Source: an uncultured Roseburia sp. (GTDB lineage: Bacteria; Bacillota; Clostridia; Lachnospirales; Lachnospiraceae). Taken from it: DNA of 64,000 bases. Made by a program: the position numbers and the translations under genes. Every line of letters begins with the position of its first letter. Position 1 is the stretch's first letter. Shown here piece after piece: positions 57,878 to 64,000 of the stretch. The notes under the pieces were generated by a model. That model had not been told where the DNA came from. It searched no databases and saw nothing but the letters and a program-made list of their open reading frames with translations. The DNA lies in the NCBI GenBank assembly GCA_947642555.1, contig CANRSX010000002.1:1-64000 (forward strand). Direction: 5' to 3'.

Positions 57878-57904
57878 TGAAACATAACTGTCATCGCGCG
57901 AAAT
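57878..57904 (+). promoter_or_regulatory. Possible ECF-type autoregulated promoter
   Basis: TGAAAC (57878-57883), 15-nt spacer, CGAAAT (57899-57904), resembling the TGAAAC/CGTC pattern of Gram-positive ECF sigma factors. It lies just before the ECF sigma gene, where autoregulation is common. Confidence 0.4.
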
Positions 57905-57938
57905 AAGACAGAAAAAGTGAGCCGGCAGAAAGGACTCT

Positions 57939-58421
57939 ATGAAAAAAGAACAACTGGGAAAACTGATTATCGCATCGGAGGATACGATGTACCACGTGGC
58001 GAAAACGCTGCTGTACAGCGACGCGGACTGCGGGGATGCGATACAGGAGGCAATCGTAAAAGCATTTACCAATCTGCATACCTTACGACAGGACTCTTAC
58101 GCGAAGACCTGGCTGATCCGCATCGTCATCAACGAGTGTTACGCGATCATGCGCAGGGAAAAGCGGGTGGTTTCCTTAGAGGAATATACCAGGGAAGAGA
58201 CGGCGGCGGAGTCGGAGGATTACTCGGATCTCTATGAGGCGATCGGACATCTGTCCGACGAGGCAAGGCTTAGCGTGACGCTGTATTATATGGAAGGCTA
58301 TAGTGTAAAGGAGATCGCGAAGCTGATGGACACGACGGAGAGCGCAGTGAAAAACCGTCTGTCCAGGGCCAGGGCAAAGCTTCGGACGGAGCTGGAAAAT
58401 GTTTCCTACAGTTGTATCTGA
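57939..58421 (+). CDS. ECF-type RNA polymerase sigma factor
   Basis: The 160-residue protein has region 2 (YHVAKTLLYSDADCGDAIQE, AIVKAFTNLHTLR) and region 4 (LYYMEGYSVKEIAKLMDTTE, SAVKNRLSRARAKLRTEL) and nothing else. It resembles SigV/SigM-type envelope-stress factors. It starts after AAAGGA with a 4-nt spacer. The next gene, 20 nt downstream, encodes a single-pass membrane protein that is the likely anti-sigma factor. Confidence 0.92.
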   Translation: MKKEQLGKLIIASEDTMYHVAKTLLYSDADCGDAIQEAIVKAFTNLHTLRQDSYAKTWLIRIVINECYAIMRREKRVVSLEEYTREETAAESEDYSDLYEAIGHLSDEARLSVTLYYMEGYSVKEIAKLMDTTESAVKNRLSRARAKLRTELENVSYSCI

Positions 58422-58441
58422 CGGGAAACGACAGGAGAAAA

Positions 58442-59977
58442 ATGGCAGGTACAGACAATAGTCAGGAAGAAATGGAGATCGGTATGATATTAGAGAATAT
58501 GAAACAGGAATTCCCGGCAATGCCGGATTCGATGCGGGCGATGGTAGAGCGCGAGGTTGCAAAGCAGCTGAAGGTGACATCCGTTTCCGGACATCCGAAA
58601 AAGAAAGGGATGGCGCACAAATCTGTCATTGCGGCGCTGGTCGCTGCCATGACGCTCGGAACTACAGTATTTGCGGGGGTGACCTACCGCATGAGGAGCA
58701 GTCAGAACGGAACCTACGGCGCGGATATCGGAATGGATGCGCCGGAGGGGGCAGCAGCGGCGGATACGCAGGCAGCAGCGGCGCAGACCGCGGTGGCGCC
58801 GGAGGAGATTCTGCCGGTGAAGCTGGAGGTGGGCTATGTGCCGGAGGGCATGGTAAAGATCGAGGATGAGACAGGAAAGTACTGCTATCCGGATGCCATG
58901 TACACAGGAGGCGTCTCGATGTGCCTGTACCGGATGGATACTGGGGATGATAAATTCGAGCTGTCCTTTGGAAATGTCGTGGCGCGGGAAGATCTGACAT
59001 TAAACGGCCGCAGCGGCGTTTATCTGGAGTTTGACCGGCTGTTTGAGGATGAGATCGCATTTAACCAGCGGATCTATGTGGCATTTACGGATGTCCACTA
59101 TGTGCTGGAAATGTTTGTGGCGTCCGATGTGACGAAGGAGGACGCGATTCAGATGGCGGAGGGTATCCGTCTGATCCCGGCGGATGCGGCGGAGGCAACG
59201 GACTGTGTCCGGGCCCAGGACTGGAGCGCCTATGTCAGCGACGCGTTCTCCGAAAAGGAAGAGGGCGGAGAGTATGCCGAATCCAGTCCGGAGGTGATCG
59301 CAAAGGATCAGATGAAGACCCACGACATCGGCGAGAGCTTCCCGGTTCTGGATTATTATACAGAGAAGAATGAAGGACTGTCCGTCCGTGTCGCGGATGT
59401 TGCGGTGTACGATGATATCCATGTGCTGGATCAGGCCGTGCTGGATTCCGACGAACGGGAAGAATTAAAGCAGGAGACGGACGCGAACGGCGTGCTGCTC
59501 CCGGCAAAGATCGATTATGTAAAGCATGGCGATGGCGTGGAAACGGTGAGTGAGGTTGTGGATACAAAAGAGGTGCCGCAGAAGCTGGTGTACGCCACGG
59601 TGGAATATACCAATACCGGAAACGAAGCCATATCCGAGGTGCTCTTCTTCGGAACCCTGCTGCGGGCCGCAGAGCAGGGAGATCAGATGGTAATCCGCAG
59701 TGAGACGCCGGGAGAGGGCGATGCGTGGGATGAGGCTGTCGCAAACGGAATCTGTCACTTCGACGAGATGTATTATTACGACGTGCACGGCGGAGAGCGC
59801 GGAAATAACTACATTGACAGTATCGCGCCCGGCGAGACGGTGACCGTGCATATGGCATGGTTCGTGCCGGAGACGGATCTTCCCTATCTGTACCTGGATC
59901 TGAACACGGGCGGAACCGGCTATGCGTTTGAGGAGCTGTCACAGCAGATGGGATATGTGGATTTGAGGCAGATGTAG
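58442..59977 (+). CDS. Membrane-anchored probable anti-sigma factor with extracellular sensor domain
   Basis: About 511 residues. A cytoplasmic N-terminal region of 55 residues (MILENMKQEFPAMPDSMRAM) is followed by one membrane helix (SVIAALVAAMTLGTTVFAGV) and a large extracellular part. The latter has an Ala-rich linker, a DUF4367-like domain (LEVGYVPEGMVKIEDETGKY) and a DUF4352-like beta domain (LVYATVEYTNTGNEAISEVL). Its position after the ECF gene and its topology point to an anti-sigma factor, but no ZAS motif (H-x-x-x-C-x-x-C) is present. The start at 58442 follows AGGAG; an upstream ATG at 58412 lies inside the sigma gene. Confidence 0.7.
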   Translation: MAGTDNSQEEMEIGMILENMKQEFPAMPDSMRAMVEREVAKQLKVTSVSGHPKKKGMAHKSVIAALVAAMTLGTTVFAGVTYRMRSSQNGTYGADIGMDAPEGAAAADTQAAAAQTAVAPEEILPVKLEVGYVPEGMVKIEDETGKYCYPDAMYTGGVSMCLYRMDTGDDKFELSFGNVVAREDLTLNGRSGVYLEFDRLFEDEIAFNQRIYVAFTDVHYVLEMFVASDVTKEDAIQMAEGIRLIPADAAEATDCVRAQDWSAYVSDAFSEKEEGGEYAESSPEVIAKDQMKTHDIGESFPVLDYYTEKNEGLSVRVADVAVYDDIHVLDQAVLDSDEREELKQETDANGVLLPAKIDYVKHGDGVETVSEVVDTKEVPQKLVYATVEYTNTGNEAISEVLFFGTLLRAAEQGDQMVIRSETPGEGDAWDEAVANGICHFDEMYYYDVHGGERGNNYIDSIAPGETVTVHMAWFVPETDLPYLYLDLNTGGTGYAFEELSQQMGYVDLRQM

Positions 59978-60000
59978 TAAGGTTGGAAGGAATAAAGCAG

Positions 60001-60030
60001 GAAAGAGTGGGGGCGGTCCCACTCTTTCTT
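60001..60030 (+). terminator. Intrinsic terminator after the anti-sigma gene
   Basis: GAAAGAGTGGG (60001-60011) pairs with CCCACTCTTTC (60018-60028), followed by TTAATAT. On the minus strand AAAGAGTGGG precedes a short T-poor tail, so it is mainly plus-directed. Confidence 0.65.
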
Positions 60031-60099
60031 AATATAAGCATAAATATCCGGGCCGGTAAAGCCGCAGAACGATCCGGTGCAAAAGATTACTCGCCGGAA

Positions 60100-60918
60100 T
60101 CAGATCAGCCCCAGCCGCTCAAACGCGAGGTACAGCCCGTCTTCTCCGATGGGCTTGGTCACGAGATCCGCCCGCTTTTTTACATCGTCCAGCGCGTTAC
60201 CCATAGCGACGCCGATCCCGGCATATTCCATCATCTGAAGATCATTCGGACCGTCGCCCAGCGCAATGCTGTCCCCCCGTGGGATCCCGACGTGCTTTAA
60301 GTAAAGCTCCATGCCGGTGGCCTTATTGATGCCGCCGATCCCGATCTCGCCGGCGTCATCCCCCATGCCGTTGATGCTGATGGCCACGGTGTCAAAATAC
60401 GGTGCCAGATCTTCGTTTACTTTTGCCACGCTAAAGGGGGCGTTGTGGTAAATAATCTTCTCGTTTTTTTCGTGCCGCCAGGGCTCGCCGGAGACATGCA
60501 TCTGTCCCAGCAGGTAGGAGATCCCCTCATCCGGGATTCCCATACTCCGGTAGCGGGCGATCATCCCGTCGCGGCTGTGGGCGTTTAAGTAGACGCCGTC
60601 GTCCGCCTGGTAGCAATAGGTGAATCCGTGCCGCTCCAGATAGTCGAAGCTGCTCTTTCGGTATGCCTCATCGATATAAATATGGTAAATTTCTTCGCCG
60701 TCCACGTCCACGAATGCCCCCGCCGCCCCGACGATCCCAGAAAATCCAAGGGAGAGAAGCTTCTCGTCGAGCTGAAAACGGCTTCTGCCGGTGCAGATGA
60801 CAAGCTTATGCCCCCGGGCCTTTGCCCGGTCTAATGCTTCGACGGTGGATGCCGGGATTATACTGCCGTAGTCCACCATGGTTCCATCAATGTCTAGAAA
60901 AACTGCTTTTGTTTTCAT
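60100..60918 (-). CDS. HAD-superfamily hydrolase, Cof type (IIB)
   Basis: The 272-residue phosphatase has motif I FLDIDGTMVDYGS (nucleophile Asp and acid/base Asp), motif II VICTGRSRF, motif III Lys in the GINKATGMELYLK region and motif IV ALGDGPNDLQMMEYAG plus GVAMGNALDDVK. The C2B cap identifies the Cof group, which dephosphorylates sugar phosphates, flavins or similar metabolites. It is monocistronic. Confidence 0.9.
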   Translation of the reverse strand: MKTKAVFLDIDGTMVDYGSIIPASTVEALDRAKARGHKLVICTGRSRFQLDEKLLSLGFSGIVGAAGAFVDVDGEEIYHIYIDEAYRKSSFDYLERHGFTYCYQADDGVYLNAHSRDGMIARYRSMGIPDEGISYLLGQMHVSGEPWRHEKNEKIIYHNAPFSVAKVNEDLAPYFDTVAISINGMGDDAGEIGIGGINKATGMELYLKHVGIPRGDSIALGDGPNDLQMMEYAGIGVAMGNALDDVKKRADLVTKPIGEDGLYLAFERLGLI

Positions 60919-60989
60919 TATGTGATTCCTCCTGTGTCAGCAGATAATTATTCTATACACAGGATGGGAGGGAATGTCAAGAAAAATGA

Positions 60990-61018
60990 TTGACAAATAG
61001 ATCTGCATTGCGTATGAT
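60990..61018 (+). promoter_or_regulatory. Promoter of the putative antisense RNA
   Basis: TTGACA (60990-60995), 17-nt spacer, TATGAT (61013-61018). No protein gene follows on this strand before the terminator at 61111. Confidence 0.75.
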
Positions 61019-61024
61019 AAAAAT

Positions 61025-61117
61025 AAGAGAGGTGCTGCCGAAGCAAACGGTTCACCTCGGTTGACAGTTACTTATCAGAAAAGCAACCTAACTTTGGGAG
61101 TGGCGGTTGCTTTTTTG
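61025..61117 (+). ncRNA. Putative antisense RNA antitoxin
   Basis: A transcript from the promoter at 60990 would be about 93 nt. Its 5' half folds as GAGGTG (61029-61034) with CACCTC (61053-61058). It ends in the terminator AAAAGCAACC (61079-61088) with GGTTGCTTTT (61105-61114). The 3' 30 nt are antisense to the last codons and stop of the minus-strand toxin-like ORF at 61088-61219. Size, strong promoter and 3'-end overlap match RNA antitoxins of Gram-positive type I systems. Confidence 0.6.
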
Positions 61118-61219
61118 ATGTTTTTTATCTGCTGTATTCTGCCGGATACTGATCACGGTGACGATGATACTGATCACAGTGACCAGAATGCCGACAAGTG
61201 AGATAATGATTTCAAACAT
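61088..61219 (-). CDS. Small hydrophobic type I toxin-like peptide, 43 residues
   Basis: MFEIIISLVGILVTVISIIV followed by TVISIRQNTADKK and a basic tail. One membrane helix fills residues 2-25, as in holin-like and Fst/TxpA-like toxins. The binding site GGTGG is partly buried in a hairpin (CACCGGG with CCCGGTG, 61230-61248), which would limit translation, a common feature of these toxins. The coding sequence contains a 21-nt near-direct repeat (61147-61188). It lies 41 nt after the rubrerythrin stop on the same strand and may be cotranscribed or have a promoter within that gene. Confidence 0.6.
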   Translation of the reverse strand: MFEIIISLVGILVTVISIIVTVISIRQNTADKKHQKSNRHSQS

Positions 61220-61260
61220 CTTATGTACCACCGGGTAAAACCCGGTGTTGTACCCCTTTC

Positions 61261-61872
61261 TCACCCCACAAACGCGCTTCCCGTATAGGGTGCGAGATCC
61301 AGCCGCACAAAGTATCCTCTTGCGTGGGAGCAGACCGGGCAGGCGGCGGGCACGGATTTCCCGCGGTAGATATAGCCGCACTCTAAGCACATCCATGCTG
61401 TCTCCACGTCGGCGACAAAAAGCTTGTTCTGTTCGATCAGATCCGCGAAAAGCCCGAAGCGGTCCCCGTGGGTCTTTTCAATCCCTGCAATCAGCTGAAA
61501 CGAGGACGCGATCTTCGCGAAGCCCTCTTCCTTCGCGGTTTCGGCAAAGTGGAAATACACGTCGTCGTGCTCCTCATATTCGTTGTGCTGTGCCAGGCGC
61601 AGCAGCTTCGCGATATCATCCCCAAGATCCACCGGATAGGTGCCGTCGATGGAAATATTTTTCCCTGCGAGCTCTGTTAAATGCTTGTAGAAGACGGCGG
61701 CGTGCTCCCGCTCCTGCTCTGCGGTAAAGGAAAAGACGGCGTGAATGACAGGCAGCTCCTGCCTCCGTGCGATCCCGGCCGCGATGCTGTAGCGGTTCCT
61801 CGCCTGGCTCTCCCCGGCAAAAGCACGCATGAGATTTTCTCTTGTGACACTGTTCTGAAAGTCAACTGACAT
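61261..61872 (-). CDS. Rubrerythrin
   Basis: The 203-residue peroxidase of anaerobes reduces hydrogen peroxide with electrons from rubredoxin or NAD(P)H systems. The N-terminal ferritin-like domain has the diiron ligands in ENLMRAFAGESQARNRY and FTAEQEREHAAVFYKHL, and again in HFAETAKEEGFAKIAS and IAGIEKTHGDRF. The C-terminal rubredoxin-like domain has WMCLECGYIYRG and PAACPVCSHARGYF. It starts after TAAAGGAGG. It is the only oxidative-stress gene in the window. Confidence 0.93.
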   Translation of the reverse strand: MSVDFQNSVTRENLMRAFAGESQARNRYSIAAGIARRQELPVIHAVFSFTAEQEREHAAVFYKHLTELAGKNISIDGTYPVDLGDDIAKLLRLAQHNEYEEHDDVYFHFAETAKEEGFAKIASSFQLIAGIEKTHGDRFGLFADLIEQNKLFVADVETAWMCLECGYIYRGKSVPAACPVCSHARGYFVRLDLAPYTGSAFVG

Positions 61873-61893
61873 TATTAAATCCTCCTTTAATTA

Positions 61894-64000
61894 TTATAGT
61901 AACGGATGTTCCGCCCGGGCTAAAAGACGCGCAAAACGGCGGTCAATCTCGGCCTGGATATCCTCTGTAATGGCACGGTATTCTTCTTTCAGCAGGTGTT
62001 TTGTCCGTCCCATCATGCCAAACCACTCGGTGACCGGAATCCGCTTTTTTGCAGTATCCGGGTTATAATTCAGCTCTGTTATTCCGCGTTCGATTTCATA
62101 CAGAGGGAAATAACAGCAGTCCACGGCCGCGGCGATGACACTGCGCTCGGTGTCCGGCTTATCATTCCAGTTCAGCGGACAGGCGGAAAGCGCTTTGAGA
62201 TAAGCGGTTCCGTATTCCCTCGAGTAGGCGGCAGCCTTTGCGGCTTTTTTGATAAAGTCGGTGGGGTTGGATTCCGCCACGGTAGCGATATAGGGAATGT
62301 GGGTTGCCGCCATCAGCTCCGGCGTGTCCTTGTGGAAAAAGGTTTTGCCGTACTGCATTTTACCCACGTGGGAGGTGGAGCTTTTTGCCCCCATGGGCGT
62401 GGAGTAGGACAGCTGGTAGCCGGTGTTCATATAGCCGCCGTTGTCATACTCGAAAATGATCAGCTTATGCCCGCGCAGCGCCGTGCCGATGGCGGAGCCC
62501 ATGCCGATATCCATCCCGCCGTCACCGCTGACCATCAGGAAGGTGATCTGTCCCTCCGGGTACTCCCCGCGCTTCTGTTTCTGATGGAAGGTCTCCACCA
62601 CACCGCTTAGGGTGGCGGCGCCGTTCTGGAAGAGGTTGTGCAGGAACGGTACGCGGAATGCGGTCTTCGGATAGCCGGTGGTGACGACCATGCCGCAGCC
62701 GGTCTGGCAGAGAATCACCACATTTCCTTCAATTCCCTTTAACAGCAGATTTAAGTTGACCGGAATGCCGCAGCCCGGGCATGCGCCGTGTCCAGGAGCA
62801 AGCCGCATCGGCATTGCGGTCGCGTCCTTTATCAGGCCGCCCTTTACGGTCATTTTACCGGTGGCCTCGTCGAAGGTGCAGGTTGTGATCCCTTTTGTGC
62901 TCTCCTCCTCCGTGATCGGTTTAAAGTACTCCGGCTGTTTTACGGAGGGATCGCTCGTGCCCGGTGTGACGCCGTAATAGTCGAACGTCTTCGCGTCCGG
63001 GGAGAGCCCCTCCCGCAGCAGTGCAACGGCGTCCTCCACATAGAAATCTTTGCCGCCCAGGCCGTAGATGCGGGAGAGCACCCGGACCGGACCGTGGTTC
63101 TGCGCCGGGCCGCCCTGCAGCGCTGCCTTAATCTCCAGCGTCATATTACCGCCGCCCGCGCCATAGCTGTCCTGCCGGTCTGCGATGACGATTGTCGATG
63201 CACTTTGGCAGAGGGCCCGTACTGCCTCTGCCGGGAAGGGGCGCAGGGCGTAGAGGGTGAAGACGCCTGCCCGGATCCCCTCCTCCCGCAGGATGTCCAC
63301 CGCCTCCATGGCGGTGTGATAGGAGGAGCCCAGCACGAAGAGCAGCACCTCGGCGTCCTCGTGGCGGTAGCCCTCGCAGCAGGAAAGGGCCCGGCCGGAG
63401 AGCTTCTGGTATTCGGCGAAGAGCTCCGGCAGCTTCTTTTCCGCCTCCTGCATGGCCAGGTGGAGCTGGAAATGATTGTTGATGATATCCGGCTCATTCA
63501 TATAGGAACCGATGGAAACCGGGTGCGCGAGGTCAAGCAGGCTGTAAAAACAGTTTTCACCGGTCCGGTCCTCTTTTGCAAAGGCGGAAGTCTGCAGGCT
63601 GTCGCTGCTGAGCTTCGGCCCGATAAAATCCTGTACGGTTTTATCATCCGAAAAGACAAAGCATTTCCGCTTCTGATGGCTGGTAAAAAATCCGTCAAAG
63701 GCCACGACCACAGGCAGGCTCACCGCCTCGGCCAGCTTCAAACCCAGAATGTTAAAATCATAGACCTTCTGCGGCTCGTCGGCAAAGAGGATGATCCAGC
63801 CGGTATTTAACATATACATGATGTCGCTGTGGTCGCCTTTGATGCACAGAGGGCCTGAGACGGTCCGGCAGGCCACATTCATCACCATGGGCATCCGGGT
63901 GCCGGACTGTACGGGAAACTGCTCTAAGGCATAGAGCAGCCCGTTTGCGCTGGTGGCGTTAAACACACGACCGCCGGCCGCCGCCGCACCATAGCAGATT
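61894..64000 (-). CDS. 2-oxoacid:ferredoxin oxidoreductase, fused alpha-beta part (N-terminally truncated by window edge)
   Basis: The frame is open to the right edge of the window. The visible 700 residues contain the alpha/pyrimidine domain (YGAAAAGGRVFNATSANGLL and KGDHSDIMYMLNTGWIILFA) and domain II (EVLLFVLGSSYHTAMEAVDI). At the C-terminal end is the TPP-binding beta domain: GHGACPGCGIPVNLNLLLKG, ILCQTGCGMV, GDGGMDIGMGSAIGTALRGH, NGGYMNTGYQ. These enzymes decarboxylate pyruvate or related 2-oxoacids to acyl-CoA, reducing ferredoxin. No ferredoxin-type 4Fe-4S domain lies between alpha and beta, unlike classical single-chain PFOR, so gamma and delta parts are likely upstream or on separate chains. 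Substrate cannot be fixed. Confidence 0.85.
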   Translation of the reverse strand, partial: ICYGAAAAGGRVFNATSANGLLYALEQFPVQSGTRMPMVMNVACRTVSGPLCIKGDHSDIMYMLNTGWIILFADEPQKVYDFNILGLKLAEAVSLPVVVAFDGFFTSHQKRKCFVFSDDKTVQDFIGPKLSSDSLQTSAFAKEDRTGENCFYSLLDLAHPVSIGSYMNEPDIINNHFQLHLAMQEAEKKLPELFAEYQKLSGRALSCCEGYRHEDAEVLLFVLGSSYHTAMEAVDILREEGIRAGVFTLYALRPFPAEAVRALCQSASTIVIADRQDSYGAGGGNMTLEIKAALQGGPAQNHGPVRVLSRIYGLGGKDFYVEDAVALLREGLSPDAKTFDYYGVTPGTSDPSVKQPEYFKPITEEESTKGITTCTFDEATGKMTVKGGLIKDATAMPMRLAPGHGACPGCGIPVNLNLLLKGIEGNVVILCQTGCGMVVTTGYPKTAFRVPFLHNLFQNGAATLSGVVETFHQKQKRGEYPEGQITFLMVSGDGGMDIGMGSAIGTALRGHKLIIFEYDNGGYMNTGYQLSYSTPMGAKSSTSHVGKMQYGKTFFHKDTPELMAATHIPYIATVAESNPTDFIKKAAKAAAYSREYGTAYLKALSACPLNWNDKPDTERSVIAAAVDCCYFPLYEIERGITELNYNPDTAKKRIPVTEWFGMMGRTKHLLKEEYRAITEDIQAEIDRRFARLLARAEHPLL

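Noticed and set aside
62788-63810. 340-codon plus-strand ORF opposite the oxidoreductase gene
   Set aside because: Shadow of a conserved gene in a GC-rich region; no recognisable domain or ribosome binding site.

Overview
The window is a chromosomal segment of a strictly anaerobic, spore-forming Gram-positive bacterium, most likely a Lachnospiraceae-type clostridium. The evidence is a T-box leader on tyrS, a butyryl-CoA:acetate CoA-transferase, an iron-sulfur two-subunit serine dehydratase, rubrerythrin, a pyruvate:ferredoxin-oxidoreductase-like enzyme, a spore-coat-like protein, SipW and class C sortases, GHKL/LytTR signalling, and strong AGGAGG ribosome binding sites throughout. The assignment rests on gene content only.

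Layout. 1-1.7 kb: debris of mobile DNA (edge-truncated AbiEii-type toxin, transposase remnant, frameshifted element gene). 1.8-6.5 kb: MATE exporter, small alarmone synthetase, and a macrolide-type MFS exporter behind a leader-peptide attenuator, then a hypothetical gene and tRNA-Ala. 6.6-20.6 kb: two sugar operons either side of a ROK regulator gene. The first encodes a PfkB kinase, FucI-like isomerase, DUF4867-like protein, aldo/keto reductase and class II aldolase. The second encodes a MATE protein, GH31 alpha-xylosidase, solute-binding lipoprotein and two permeases. Both promoters carry the same XylR-like operator motif, which suggests a single regulon.

20.6-39.9 kb is the most striking region. 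A MutS2-like gene with its own leader and terminator is followed by a tyrosine recombinase gene enclosed by a perfect 22-bp inverted repeat. Inside the enclosed 1.1 kb segment a near-consensus promoter points away from the downstream genes. Inversion would point it at an AP2-domain gene, a BTAD regulator (with an 11-G tract near its 3' end) and a surface-fibre locus. That locus encodes a 1692-residue LPETG adhesin with Cys/His repeats, an LPDTG major pilin, two class C sortases, several secreted accessory proteins including TasA-like ones, and a SipW signal peptidase. I read it as a candidate phase-variable pilus/fibre system.

39.9-64 kb: housekeeping and accessory genes. These are a GMP synthase whose glutaminase domain is broken, an AT-rich insertion (GNAT, DUF4143 ATPase), butyryl-CoA CoA-transferase, serine dehydratase, LTA-synthase-like enzyme, signal peptidase I with a CDF transporter, an ABC exporter with a 58-residue membrane protein, and a GHKL/LytTR two-component system directly downstream of T-box-controlled tyrS. 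Beyond these lie a coat-like protein, an ECF sigma factor with membrane partner, a HAD phosphatase, a candidate type I toxin with convergent antisense RNA, rubrerythrin and an edge-truncated 2-oxoacid:ferredoxin oxidoreductase. A family of short interspersed repeats with GTTCAGC/GCTGAAC ends occurs seven times. All functions are inferred by reading sequence; no database search was run.
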